Origin: Paenibacillus shirakamiensis
GTDB taxonomy: Bacteria; Bacillota; Bacilli; Paenibacillales; Paenibacillaceae
DNA length: 64,000 nucleotides
Reading direction: 5' to 3'
Assembly (NCBI RefSeq): GCF_017874255.1
Contig: NZ_JAGGLD010000001.1
Location: 992,001 to 1,056,000 of the forward strand
Shown here: positions 26,982 to 35,619 of the stretch, one piece after another
Position numbering within the stretch: the first letter of the stretch is position 1
How the letters are laid out: every line of letters starts with the position of its first letter
Translations under genes and position numbers: made by a program
Notes under the pieces: model-generated
Databases searched by the model: none
Told to the model about the DNA's origin: nothing
Seen by the model: the letters and a program-made list of their open reading frames with translations, nothing else

Positions 26982-27260
26982 ATGCTAAAAGAAAGTAGTT
27001 ATTAAAAATGACGTACTCCGACTGAATCAAATAGAAGGTCAGGTTCAGGGAGTACAAAGGCAAGTGGAACAAACCGACAAGTGCGATCAAGTGTTCATCA
27101 GATAGCGGCCGTTCACAATACTTTTAAGGACTAGGGAAGCTGGTCTTGCTACATCAATTGAAATCGTACATGAAGAGTGAGGCCCCCAGATAATTGAAGC
27201 AGCGAATGGATGGAATGTTTGAATCCATTAACAAATTAATTCGAAAAGGGAGAGTAGGAA
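26982..27260 (+). pseudogene. Decayed csoR gene upstream of copZ
   Basis: Three reading frames together spell a CsoR protein. ATG 26982 gives MLKESS. A second frame gives RLNQIEGQVQGVQRQVEQ then DKCDQV (27019 on). After a shift come HQIAAVHNTF and, in another frame, GKLVLLHQLKSYMKSEAPR and MDGMFESINKLIRKG. Frameshifts and stops break the gene. The first Cys and the His ligand are still readable, but the second Cys is Tyr (KSY where intact copies have KSC). Position directly before copZ-copA matches the csoR-copZ-copA order of Bacillus, so this was probably the original copper repressor. Confidence 0.8.
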
Positions 27261-27261
27261 C

Positions 27262-27462
27262 ATGAGACAACAAACATTTCAAGTTGAGGGTATGAGCTGC
27301 CAGCATTGCGTAATTTCTATTGAAAGCGCACTGAAAGAAATCGGAGCAGCTGGTAGAGTGAACCTGGCAAGCAACACGGTGGAAGTCTCTTACGAGGAGA
27401 ACCAAGTTTCTATTGAGGTCATTAAAGAAGCGATTGAAGAGCAAGGATACGACGTCGTTTAA
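27262..27462 (+). CDS. copZ: Copper chaperone CopZ
   Basis: A single heavy-metal-associated domain of 66 residues with the metal site MSCQHC (Cys13, Cys16). It delivers Cu(I) to CopA in the cytoplasm. The length and betaalphabeta pattern match CopZ. It lies 32 nt upstream of copA, under the CsoR-type operator at 26939. GGGAGAGTAGG provides the ribosome site. Confidence 0.92.
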   Translation: MRQQTFQVEGMSCQHCVISIESALKEIGAAGRVNLASNTVEVSYEENQVSIEVIKEAIEEQGYDVV

Positions 27463-27494
27463 TCAAACCCTAGCGAGATGAGGAGCGAACACCA

Positions 27495-29948
27495 TTGGCA
27501 GCAATCGAAATGAATCAAAATAGTCAAACAACCTTGCAGCTCACGGGCATGACGTGCGCGGCCTGTGCAAATAAGATCGAGAAGGGGCTTAGCAAAATAG
27601 ATGGCGTGGCAATCGCGAATGTAAATTTCGCCTTAGAAAAGGCGAGCGTAACGTATGATCCGGTGAAGGTCGATGTCCAGCGGTTGGAAGAAACCATTAA
27701 AAAACTTGGCTACGACACGACAAAAGAAGTCGTCGATTTTAAGCTGGAAGGGATGACCTGCGCGGCATGCGCGAATAAGATCGAGAAAGGTCTTGGCAAA
27801 ATGCCCGGCGTCATGAACGCATCCGTCAACTTTGCGATGGAAACCGCACGAGTCAAGTACAATGCGGCCGATGTATCGATCGTTGATATGCAACAGCGCG
27901 TGGAGAAGCTCGGCTACAAAGCGATTTCGATGCAAGAGGAAATCGATCCTGCGGAGCATCGCGAGAGAGCCATTTCGCAGCAAAAGCATAAACTGCTTCT
28001 CTCAGCTATTCTTTCCTTGCCGCTGCTCTGGTCCATGGTCAGCCACTTTTCATTTTTGTCCTGGATCTGGATGCCGGATTTATTCATGAATCCATGGTTT
28101 CAATTGTCATTAGCAACACCGGTTCAATTTTACATCGGTAAACAGTTCTATATGGGCGCGTTCAAAGCGCTGCGCAATAAAAGCGCGAATATGGACGTCC
28201 TAGTTTCGCTCGGTACATCGGCTGCCTACTTCTACAGCTTATACTTGACGATTGAATGGACTAGGATGGGCAACATGGCCCATCTGGGTCCCTCAATGTA
28301 CTACGAAACGAGCGCCGTTCTCATTACTCTTGTTATTCTCGGGAAGCTGTTCGAATCGATGGCCAAAGGTCGTACATCCGAAGCGATTAAGACGCTGATG
28401 GGCCTTCAAGCGAAAACCGCTCTCGTCGTTCGGGACGCACAGGAGTTGACGATCCCTATCGAAGAGGTGCTTGCCGGCGATATTGTCATCGTGAAACCGG
28501 GGGAGAAGATTCCGGTTGATGGGGACGTACTCGACGGAAGCTCGGCGGTCGATGAATCTATGCTGACTGGGGAGAGCATTCCCGTCGAGAAGAAAGCTGG
28601 TGATAACGTCATTGGCGCTTCGGTTAACAAGAACGGCAGATTGAAAGTGAAAGCGACCAAAGTCGGAAAGGAAACCGCACTTGCTCAAATCATTAAAGTT
28701 GTAGAGGAAGCGCAAGGCTCGAAAGCGCCGATTCAGCGGATAGCGGATGTCATTTCCGGCATCTTTGTCCCCATCGTTGTTGGTATAGCGGTTGCGGCGT
28801 TTGTGGTGTGGTACTTCTTGGTGACACCCGGCAACTTCGCGAATGCGCTGGAGAAAGCAATTGCAATTTTGGTCATCGCCTGCCCTTGTGCTCTGGGGCT
28901 TGCTACTCCGACATCGATTATGGCCGGTTCCGGCCGCGCTGCTGAGCTTGGCGTGCTATTCAAAGGCGGCGAGCATCTGGAATCTACCCATAAGATTAAT
29001 GCGATCATTCTCGACAAAACCGGCACCGTAACCAAGGGTAAGCCAGAACTTACGGATATTGCCGCATCCCATATGGACGAAAATACTTTTCTTCGTTTGG
29101 TCGGCGCTGCCGAGAAAGATTCCGAGCATCCACTTGCGGAAGCCATCGTTGCCGGAATTAGGGCTAGGGGTATTGAGCCATCGGCAACGGAACAGTTCGA
29201 AGCTATTCCGGGGTTTGGTATCCGGGCCATCGTCGAAGGCAAAGAAGTCTTAGCCGGTACGCGCAAACTGATGGCGAAATATGACGTATCGGTTGAAACG
29301 GCCCTGGATCAGATGACGCAGCTTGAAGAAGAAGGAAAAACGGCAATGCTGATTGCGGTTGACGGAGCGTATGCAGGTCTTGTCGCGGTGGCTGACACCA
29401 TTAAAGAAACATCGAAAAAAGCCGTAACGCGGCTGAAAGATATGGGTATTGAGGTCATCATGATTACTGGAGACAATGAACGGACGGCGAAGGCTATCGC
29501 AGCTCAGGTCGGCATTGATCATGTCCGTGCCGAAGTGCTTCCCGAAGGCAAAGCGGAAGAAGTAAAGAAGCTTCAAGCGCAGGGCAAGAAGGTAGCCATG
29601 GTCGGAGACGGCATTAATGACGCCCCGGCACTCGCCATGGCAGATATCGGCATGGCCATTGGTACGGGTACGGACGTGGCAATGGAGGCCGCGGATGTTA
29701 CCCTGATGCGCGGTGATCTGACCAGCATTCCGGATGCAATCTATATGAGCCGTAAAACAATGAGTAACATTCGCCAAAATTTGTTCTGGGCACTGGGCTA
29801 CAACACCCTCGGTATACCAATTGCCGCGATTGGTCTTCTCGCCCCTTGGGTTGCGGGGGCGGCAATGGCTTTCAGTTCGGTGTCCGTGGTCCTTAACGCT
29901 CTACGGCTGCAACGTATCAAAGTACGCTCTGCATCCTCAAATTTATAA
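27495..29948 (+). CDS. copA: Copper-exporting P1B-type ATPase CopA
   Basis: 817 residues. Two N-terminal metal-binding domains carry [15 protein letters not shown] (Cys21/24 and Cys89/92). Eight hydrophobic helices follow, with the ion-site motif CPC at 463-465. The phosphorylated aspartate is in DKTGT (Asp507), with [13 protein letters not shown] and GDGINDAP (about 704) in order. It pumps Cu(I) out of the cell. The start is TTG 27495 with GAGGAGCG about 8 nt before. Base composition looks more GC-rich than the flanking regions, suggesting the copper operon may have been acquired. Confidence 0.95.
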   Translation: MAAIEMNQNSQTTLQLTGMTCAACANKIEKGLSKIDGVAIANVNFALEKASVTYDPVKVDVQRLEETIKKLGYDTTKEVVDFKLEGMTCAACANKIEKGLGKMPGVMNASVNFAMETARVKYNAADVSIVDMQQRVEKLGYKAISMQEEIDPAEHRERAISQQKHKLLLSAILSLPLLWSMVSHFSFLSWIWMPDLFMNPWFQLSLATPVQFYIGKQFYMGAFKALRNKSANMDVLVSLGTSAAYFYSLYLTIEWTRMGNMAHLGPSMYYETSAVLITLVILGKLFESMAKGRTSEAIKTLMGLQAKTALVVRDAQELTIPIEEVLAGDIVIVKPGEKIPVDGDVLDGSSAVDESMLTGESIPVEKKAGDNVIGASVNKNGRLKVKATKVGKETALAQIIKVVEEAQGSKAPIQRIADVISGIFVPIVVGIAVAAFVVWYFLVTPGNFANALEKAIAILVIACPCALGLATPTSIMAGSGRAAELGVLFKGGEHLESTHKINAIILDKTGTVTKGKPELTDIAASHMDENTFLRLVGAAEKDSEHPLAEAIVAGIRARGIEPSATEQFEAIPGFGIRAIVEGKEVLAGTRKLMAKYDVSVETALDQMTQLEEEGKTAMLIAVDGAYAGLVAVADTIKETSKKAVTRLKDMGIEVIMITGDNERTAKAIAAQVGIDHVRAEVLPEGKAEEVKKLQAQGKKVAMVGDGINDAPALAMADIGMAIGTGTDVAMEAADVTLMRGDLTSIPDAIYMSRKTMSNIRQNLFWALGYNTLGIPIAAIGLLAPWVAGAAMAFSSVSVVLNALRLQRIKVRSASSNL

Positions 29949-29976
29949 CGATACGAAACGGAGTTGTTATACTCAT

Positions 29977-30900
29977 ATGAAAAAGAAAATTATCCTCGTC
30001 ACTGCTGTGATTCTCGCTTTCAGTGTACTGGCCGCATGCGGAACAGCGGAAGATAAGAAGCCTGTAGACGGCAATAACCATTCTATTCATAAAGCCAGCA
30101 ATGGACAAGGGAATACTGAGAAAGCTGTAGGAAATGAGAAGAAAGAGGTGATAGACATGGAAAACGGAGAAGGCCACAGCGGTCATGATGCAAATGCGAA
30201 GCCGTCATCGACGGATCTTAACGTATCGTTTGCCTTTCCCACAGGCACTGCAAAAGCAACCGAGAAAACGGAATTGACCATCCAAGTGACGGATAAGGAA
30301 GGAAAACCAGTCAATAAGTATGATGTCAATCATGAGAAATTGCTTCATCTCATCATCGTCAATCATGACTTGTCGTTCTTTAACCACATTCATCCAGAGT
30401 TTAAGGGAGACGGCACATTTACGGTGAACACTTCGTTCCCGGCTGGCGGTGAATACAAGATGTATGCAGACTTTACTCCGACCGGCGGTGCCAATACAAC
30501 GCTCAGTGAATGGGTGAAGGTGGAAGGCAGTGAAAACAAGTATGTTGCGATTGCAGCTGACGTTAAGCGGGTCAAAGAAGTCGATGGCAAGGAAATTGAG
30601 TTAACTATGAGCGCCAGCAAGCCGAAAGAAGACGTGACATTGACCTTCAACATTCGCGAAGCGAAGACGAAAAAGGGGATCGATAACTTACAGCCCTATT
30701 TGGGTGCGGTAGGTCATGTCGTTATCCTGTCGGATGATGCAGAGCAGTATCTTCATGTCCATCCAACTGATGAAAAAGCGACAGGGCCGGCTGCGCAATT
30801 TGCAACTTCTTTTCCACAAAGCGGGACATACAAAATTTGGGGACAGTTTCAGCATAATAGCGAAGTCTTCACGGTACCATTCGTCGTTGATGTGAAATAA
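29977..30900 (+). CDS. Histidine-rich lipoprotein of the copper operon, duplicated domain
   Basis: 307 residues. A signal sequence with lipobox (LAAC) makes it a surface lipoprotein. After a linker with histidines (GEGHSGHDANAK) come two related beta domains. The first has HLIIVNHDLSFFNHIHPEF and TSFPAGGEYKMYADF; the second has HVVILSDDAEQYLHVHP and TSFPQSGTYKIWGQF. Each repeat keeps an HxHP pair that could bind metal. The domains resemble YtkA/FixH-like proteins found with copper ATPases. The frame stays open back into copA, but the ATG at 29977 with ACGGAG upstream is the sensible start. A role in extracytoplasmic copper handling is inferred. Confidence 0.75.
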   Translation: MKKKIILVTAVILAFSVLAACGTAEDKKPVDGNNHSIHKASNGQGNTEKAVGNEKKEVIDMENGEGHSGHDANAKPSSTDLNVSFAFPTGTAKATEKTELTIQVTDKEGKPVNKYDVNHEKLLHLIIVNHDLSFFNHIHPEFKGDGTFTVNTSFPAGGEYKMYADFTPTGGANTTLSEWVKVEGSENKYVAIAADVKRVKEVDGKEIELTMSASKPKEDVTLTFNIREAKTKKGIDNLQPYLGAVGHVVILSDDAEQYLHVHPTDEKATGPAAQFATSFPQSGTYKIWGQFQHNSEVFTVPFVVDVK

Positions 30901-30924
30901 AGGTAGCAATGGAGGAGAGTGAAC

Positions 30925-31545
30925 ATGGGAGAAAAGACGAAACTCGCGGTATCGCCCGCCATTCAAGTCGGAGGAAGCGTGTTTACACCCCAGCAGCTTG
31001 CTAAGATCGGCACTGTTACCGATTCGGCTGCCAAAATTGAAATGACCTCGTTCAAGCAGCTTTATGTGGAAGTGCCACTCGATAAGCGGGAGGCCATCCA
31101 GAATGAACTGGAGCACGCCGGACTTGAAGTGTACCCGGCGGGGTTTGCAACCAAGAGTCTGATCGCCTGCAACTTCTGTAAAGGCACGAAAGAAGCCGGT
31201 CTGGAGACGGCAAGAATTTTGAACCGAGCGATTGCCGGCATTGAGACGCCCACACCACTGAAGATTGGATATGCAGGCTGCGCACTGGGTACGAGTGAGC
31301 CTCTGATAAAGGATATCGGGGTCATCAAAATACGGGATACATTCGATATTTATGTTGGAGGAGAGCCTAAAGGAATTAAGGCCTCCATGGGTCGGTTGCT
31401 TGTATCCGGAGTAACGGAGGAACGGCTTGTTCCTGTCGTATCTACGCTTATAGATTTCTACAAAGAACAGGCGAAAGGGAAAGAAAAATTCGTCAAATTC
31501 GTAGATCGAATTACGATGGATCAGTTAAAGCAACTCATCGCGTAA
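30925..31545 (+). CDS. NirB-like nitrite/sulfite reductase-domain protein
   Basis: 206 residues with the small ferredoxin-like half-domain (VEVPLDKREAIQNELEHAGLEVYPAG) and the 4Fe-4S/siroheme half-domain of nitrite/sulfite reductases. The first cysteine pair reads ACNFCKG, unlike the usual C-x5-C spacing. The second segment is YAGCALGTSEP, where the usual second Cys is not present. An Fe-S or siroheme role is therefore uncertain. ATG 30925 follows GGAGGAG by 7 nt. Its place between a copper lipoprotein and a glutaredoxin suggests a redox role in the copper response. Confidence 0.7.
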   Translation: MGEKTKLAVSPAIQVGGSVFTPQQLAKIGTVTDSAAKIEMTSFKQLYVEVPLDKREAIQNELEHAGLEVYPAGFATKSLIACNFCKGTKEAGLETARILNRAIAGIETPTPLKIGYAGCALGTSEPLIKDIGVIKIRDTFDIYVGGEPKGIKASMGRLLVSGVTEERLVPVVSTLIDFYKEQAKGKEKFVKFVDRITMDQLKQLIA

Positions 31546-31561
31546 AAGGAGGAGAACATCA

Positions 31562-31828
31562 ATGTCAGAGGACAATCAGACAGAACCGATTAAGATTTAC
31601 ACGATTCCGACCTGTAGCGACTGCCAATTTGCCAAGCGCTATTTCAAAGAGCGACAAGTTCCCTATACCGATTTCAACTGCGAAGAAAATATCGACTATG
31701 TGAAAGAAGTGCTAGAGCTGACCAGAAAGCAAATCGTACCAACCATTTTAATCCACGACAAAGTGTTTGTTGGTTTTGCCGAGAACTTGATTGAAATAAG
31801 TAAGCTTCTCCTTGTCAAGGAAACCTAG
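31562..31828 (+). CDS. Glutaredoxin-family protein
   Basis: 88 residues with the thioredoxin fold: IKIYTIPTCSDCQFAKRYF carries the CxxC active site (CSDC), and VPTILIHDKVFVGF holds the cis-proline. It reduces or binds thiols, possibly also Cu(I). AAGGAGGAG precedes the ATG. It is the last gene of the copper operon, followed by a terminator. Confidence 0.88.
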   Translation: MSEDNQTEPIKIYTIPTCSDCQFAKRYFKERQVPYTDFNCEENIDYVKEVLELTRKQIVPTILIHDKVFVGFAENLIEISKLLLVKET

Positions 31829-31851
31829 TGTGAATTAACAGCCATGTCGTT

Positions 31852-31890
31852 GAATGACCACTAATTTACATTAGCGGTCATTCGTTATTT
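31852..31890 (+). terminator. Terminator of the copper operon
   Basis: Arms at 31852-31865 and 31870-31883 pair over 14 positions with one mismatch around a TTAC loop. A T-rich stretch follows. Confidence 0.7.
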
Positions 31891-31987
31891 CAGGTATTTC
31901 AAGTATAACTTCTATTTTACTACTTATTTAGACTTTTCTACATCAATAGAGCTCATTGAAGTTCTTGTAATAGTCCCCTTGACCTAT

Positions 31988-33331
31988 TTACGCTGGTGGA
32001 ATACTCTGAGGATTATTGAACACATTTGTAGGATCATACTTTGCTTTTATTTTACGCAGCCTAGGATAGTTCTTACCATAATAAACTGGCCCTGAACTTT
32101 TAATACCTTGGTCTGGTACGTTGATATAGGAGCCTACGATATATGGCTGCAACTTCTTCCGAGTGTTGCGAGTCAAGGCGATATTCTTAGCCGCATGAGA
32201 AGGTTTAATCCATGAGCTATTCCATTCGACATAAAATTGGGCTTTACGCCAGTAGAATGCGGTTGCTTTAGGTGCGATACGGCTTATGGCACCACCCCAG
32301 TTGAGGAAAAAGAATCCTGCGGGAGTTCCTTGCTCAACATTTTCTAGAAACTCGCGCATGGCTTTAAAGGATTTATTTGGGAATGGACGTCTACCGAAGC
32401 CGCTGGAGAACTGGTTGCTGAACTTTTGAGTAAGCACTGGATCGGGAGCTAACAGAAATTTAGTGGCTTCAATATATGGCAACAATCGGATGTCTTTTTT
32501 AGTAGGTGTTCCTACACTGAGAATAGGCTTTAAATGACGTAAGGCTTCTGTTTTAGATCCAAGATAGAGGCCCAGCATACTGACATTCCCACCTTTTTTG
32601 GGACCTATACTCAGTTCGCTTCCCAACTTGCTGCTAGCGTTAGGAGCCCATAATTGCCATTTCTTTACGATTTTTTCGAACTGATCCCATGGCCAGGTAA
32701 TGCTGAATACGGTAGCTTTGGCAGGGGCCCGAAGTACTTTGAATTTATATTTGGTGTATACGCCAAAGTTGCCGCCACCGCCACCGCGCGAGGCCCATAA
32801 GAGATCGGAGTTTCGTTTCTTATTTGCAAGGATTACTCTTCCCTTAGCGTCAACCATTTCCAGTTCGATTAGGTTATCGCTGATGAGGCCAGTCGTCCTT
32901 TGGAGTGGACCAATTCCCCCACCAAGTGTAATTCCTCCAATACCAACCGTTGGGCTGTCACCAAATGGAGCAATATATCCTTGCCGGGCTAGTGTATCTA
33001 CAATTCTTCCTACCCTATTACCTGTCTCTACTACAGCAGTACTGTGCTTTTTATTCAACTTGATTTTTTTCATTTCGCTAACGTCGATGACAATGCCACC
33101 GTTAACCTGTGAAAGATTAGTCTCTAATGAATGTCTTCCGCTTCTTGGCCGAATAGGTACGTTGTTTTTGCGGGCCCATTGTATAGCGTTAGATACATCT
33201 TTCGTTCTTCGAGCAAAAACAAATACCTTTGGAAATCTGTCGGTATGTGGATCCCAATTTTTTCGAGCTGCTTCATACCCCGGATCTCCCTTAAATATTA
33301 TTCGCCCGGTAAGCAACGTTTTTAATTTCAC
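31988..33331 (-). CDS. FAD-linked oxidase of the berberine-bridge-enzyme type
   Basis: 447 residues. The PCMH-type FAD domain covers about 1-210, with PIRPRSGRHSLE (His is the usual covalent FAD site), GDSPTVGIGGITLGGGIG and RGGGGGNFGV. The C-terminal BBE motif is near the end (YYGKNYPRLRKIKAKYDPTNVF). The second covalent position in bicovalent enzymes is Cys; here the matching segment has Ser, so FAD is probably attached through His only. Such enzymes oxidise sugars or alcohols. The start is GTG 33331 with GGGAG 8 nt upstream. No signal peptide is seen. Confidence 0.82.
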   Translation of the reverse strand: MKLKTLLTGRIIFKGDPGYEAARKNWDPHTDRFPKVFVFARRTKDVSNAIQWARKNNVPIRPRSGRHSLETNLSQVNGGIVIDVSEMKKIKLNKKHSTAVVETGNRVGRIVDTLARQGYIAPFGDSPTVGIGGITLGGGIGPLQRTTGLISDNLIELEMVDAKGRVILANKKRNSDLLWASRGGGGGNFGVYTKYKFKVLRAPAKATVFSITWPWDQFEKIVKKWQLWAPNASSKLGSELSIGPKKGGNVSMLGLYLGSKTEALRHLKPILSVGTPTKKDIRLLPYIEATKFLLAPDPVLTQKFSNQFSSGFGRRPFPNKSFKAMREFLENVEQGTPAGFFFLNWGGAISRIAPKATAFYWRKAQFYVEWNSSWIKPSHAAKNIALTRNTRKKLQPYIVGSYINVPDQGIKSSGPVYYGKNYPRLRKIKAKYDPTNVFNNPQSIPPA

Positions 33332-33587
33332 TTGCTCAACTCCCTATTCATAAATGTGTAGTGTAGTTCCCGAAAAAGTAGGTAGATACCACATATCGTA
33401 TGAAGAAATTATTTGTATGGTATGGGCTGCTGAAGGAGCCGTAATTAAATGATCTGGGCTATACAATTCAGCTCTTGTTATTGGTGTTGGTTGGCATGGC
33501 ATGTAACATATTTTTTGTAAGGTTGATACATCTTCAATCCACAGTGTATATGAAAGAGCAGAATGAGAATTCTAAATTAAAAAAAAC

Positions 33588-33656
33588 ATCAAAAAAAATT
33601 GATGGTTGATGATTAATATTCATACTGTTACAATTTTCATATCAATAAAATTTGAT
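33588..33656 (+). promoter_or_regulatory. Two ArsR-type operators before arsR
   Basis: Two exact ATCAA-N6-TTGAT palindromes occur at 33588-33603 and 33641-33656, ending 21 nt before the arsR start. This matches the ArsR/SmtB operator pattern of imperfect 12-2-12 type reduced to its core. The rest of 33357-33587 shows no gene. Confidence 0.75.
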
Positions 33657-33677
33657 GAATGAAAAGAAGGTGATACC

Positions 33678-33986
33678 ATGATCAGTACTACAATCGATGA
33701 TGCTACGCTGAACAAATACGAACAAAAGTTTAAAGCCTTATCCGACAAAAATCGTTTGAAAATTATATATGAATTGAACCAGAAAGGGAAGGTTTGTGTA
33801 TGTGAATTGACCGATCTGCTTGGTTTGCCTCAATCCAAACTGTCTTATCACTTGAAAATGCTTTTAGATGCAAATATTATCCTCATGGAGCGTATCGGAA
33901 AATGGAATTATTACGAACTAAACAATAAGGAAATTAAAGGACTTTTGTCTGAAGAGCTATGCTGCATTTTTTATCCGAATACTTGA
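33678..33986 (+). CDS. arsR: ArsR-family arsenic-responsive repressor
   Basis: 102 residues with a winged helix: FKALSDKNRLKIIYEL, LTDLLGLPQSKLSYHLKML and a wing MERIGKWNYYEL. The As(III)-binding pair is in KVCVCEL (Cys40, Cys42), at the start of the DNA-binding helix. Extra cysteines occur near the end (EELCCIF). AAAGAAGGTG precedes the ATG. Two operators lie upstream and a third lies between this gene and the flavoprotein gene. Confidence 0.9.
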   Translation: MISTTIDDATLNKYEQKFKALSDKNRLKIIYELNQKGKVCVCELTDLLGLPQSKLSYHLKMLLDANIILMERIGKWNYYELNNKEIKGLLSEELCCIFYPNT

Positions 33987-34008
33987 TAATCATTTTTTTG
34001 TTTATCTA

Positions 34009-34024
34009 ATCAAAATAAATTGAT
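34009..34024 (+). promoter_or_regulatory. Third ArsR-type operator
   Basis: ATCAA-N6-TTGAT recurs at 34009-34024, 30 nt before the flavoprotein gene. It suggests a second regulated entry point in the operon. Confidence 0.65.
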
Positions 34025-34053
34025 GTGTTAACTAGTGAAGGAGGATTTTTATT

Positions 34054-35478
34054 ATGGAAAATATTGAATTTGAGATCGTCAATTCTGATTGCTCTGCTTC
34101 ATTAGAGTGCTGTAACGAATCTAGAGTGGCTGAGGTTCAAAATAAAGCCTCAATTGCAAACCAAAGTAACCTTCCGGTAGCAATTATTGGCGCTGGCCCG
34201 GTCGGATTAGCGGCTGCAGCAGAACTCGTTTGTCGGAATCAACGTTTTATCCTTCTGGAGGCTGGTTCCGCAGTCAGCCAAAATGTCCGTGAGTGGGGGC
34301 ATGTACGCCTGTTTTCACCGTGGCAGTACAATGTCAACAAGGCTGCAAAATCACTACTCAATAAACAGGGGTGGAAAACTCCCCCAGCTGATGAATTACC
34401 CTCGGGAAATGAAATTGTAGAGCAGTACTTGGAGCCACTTGCCGAACTTCCTGAGATCAAACCCTATATCATGTTAAATTCAAAGGTGGTTGCTGTCAGC
34501 AAACTAGACACCGATAAAATGAAATCGGCTAATCGGGAACAACAGCCGTTCGTACTTTATGTTGAATCCGAAGGAACGACAAAACGCATTGTTGCAAGAG
34601 CAGTTATGGATGCATCGGGTACTTGGAGCAATCCTAATCCTTTATATGCTAGTGGTGTCTGGACAAAAGAAGAGCGAGCTTTGAATGAGCATATATTCTA
34701 TGGTATTCCAAAGATGAATGAAGAAAATCAATTGAAATACAAAGAAAAACGCGTTGCAGTTGTCGGAAGTGGGCATTCAGCGATAAATACCTTACTTGAA
34801 CTAGCCACATTAAAAGAAGCTAATCCAGAGACAGTGCTTTATTGGATCTTAAGAAAAAGAAATGTTGAAGAGGCCTATGGTGGTCAAGAGAACGACCAAC
34901 TAGAAGCAAGAGGTGAGCTTGGTAGCCGGATTCACCAGCTCGTCATTTCAAATCAAATTAAAGTATTTACGCCATTTAGAATTGAAGAGCTAATTCAAAC
35001 AGATCATCAGATTCAAATATCAGGGACATTAAATGGTGAATACACACAGATTAGCGGAATTGACCAACTCATTGTGAACACAGGAAGCCGTCCTGACTTT
35101 TCTATTATAAATGAAATCAGACTCAGTATAGACCCAGCCACAGAGAGTGTTGAAGCATTGGCTCCATTGATTGATCCGAACATTCACAGTTGTGGGACTG
35201 TAAGACCCCATGGTCAAAAAGAACTGCAACATCATGAGAAAGACTTTTATATCGTAGGAATGAAGAGTTACGGACGAGCACCGACCTTCTTGATGGCTAC
35301 TGGATATGAGCAGGTTCGATCTATTGCTGCCTATCTAAGTGGTGACGTAGAAACAGCAGCAAAAGTTGAACTTGAGCTGCCTGAAACAGGTGTGTGCAGC
35401 TTAATTAATGCAACGAATAGCTCAGGTGAAAGCAGTTGTTCAACTTCGGCTTCAACAACACCTTCTTGCTGTAATTAA
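34054..35478 (+). CDS. Flavin-dependent oxidoreductase of the ars operon with cysteine-rich tails
   Basis: 474 residues. A FAD-binding motif (IIGAGPVGLAAAAEL, about 44-56) and a second dinucleotide motif (VAVVGSGHSAINTLLEL) give the two-Rossmann plan of flavin monooxygenases. Both ends are Cys-rich: Cys13, Cys19 and Cys20 near the N-terminus, and Cys448, 462, 472 and 473 at the C-terminus. These could bind As(III). It lies between arsR and arsB, where ArsO-type flavoproteins occur in other bacteria. The reaction is unknown. GAAGGAGG precedes the ATG by about 10 nt. Confidence 0.75.
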   Translation: MENIEFEIVNSDCSASLECCNESRVAEVQNKASIANQSNLPVAIIGAGPVGLAAAAELVCRNQRFILLEAGSAVSQNVREWGHVRLFSPWQYNVNKAAKSLLNKQGWKTPPADELPSGNEIVEQYLEPLAELPEIKPYIMLNSKVVAVSKLDTDKMKSANREQQPFVLYVESEGTTKRIVARAVMDASGTWSNPNPLYASGVWTKEERALNEHIFYGIPKMNEENQLKYKEKRVAVVGSGHSAINTLLELATLKEANPETVLYWILRKRNVEEAYGGQENDQLEARGELGSRIHQLVISNQIKVFTPFRIEELIQTDHQIQISGTLNGEYTQISGIDQLIVNTGSRPDFSIINEIRLSIDPATESVEALAPLIDPNIHSCGTVRPHGQKELQHHEKDFYIVGMKSYGRAPTFLMATGYEQVRSIAAYLSGDVETAAKVELELPETGVCSLINATNSSGESSCSTSASTTPSCCN

Positions 35479-35619
35479 GAGTACCAATTTCGAATTGTTA
35501 GAAGAAATGTACAAATCAAATACAATTCCTTCAGGCTTAACCGCTGCTATATACTTGGCGTGGGATAGTACGGGACAACTTAATTCCAGATGAATTGTGA
35601 TTAAATGGAGGGTATCACA

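Noticed and set aside
27633-29777. Several long minus-strand frames opposite copA
   Set aside because: They are antisense shadows caused by codon bias of the real copA gene and have no ribosome sites.
35479-35604. Coding-like tail between the ars flavoprotein and arsB (FELLEEMYKSN...)
   Set aside because: No start codon or ribosome site and no recognised family. The frame overlaps the end of the flavoprotein gene; probably a short remnant.
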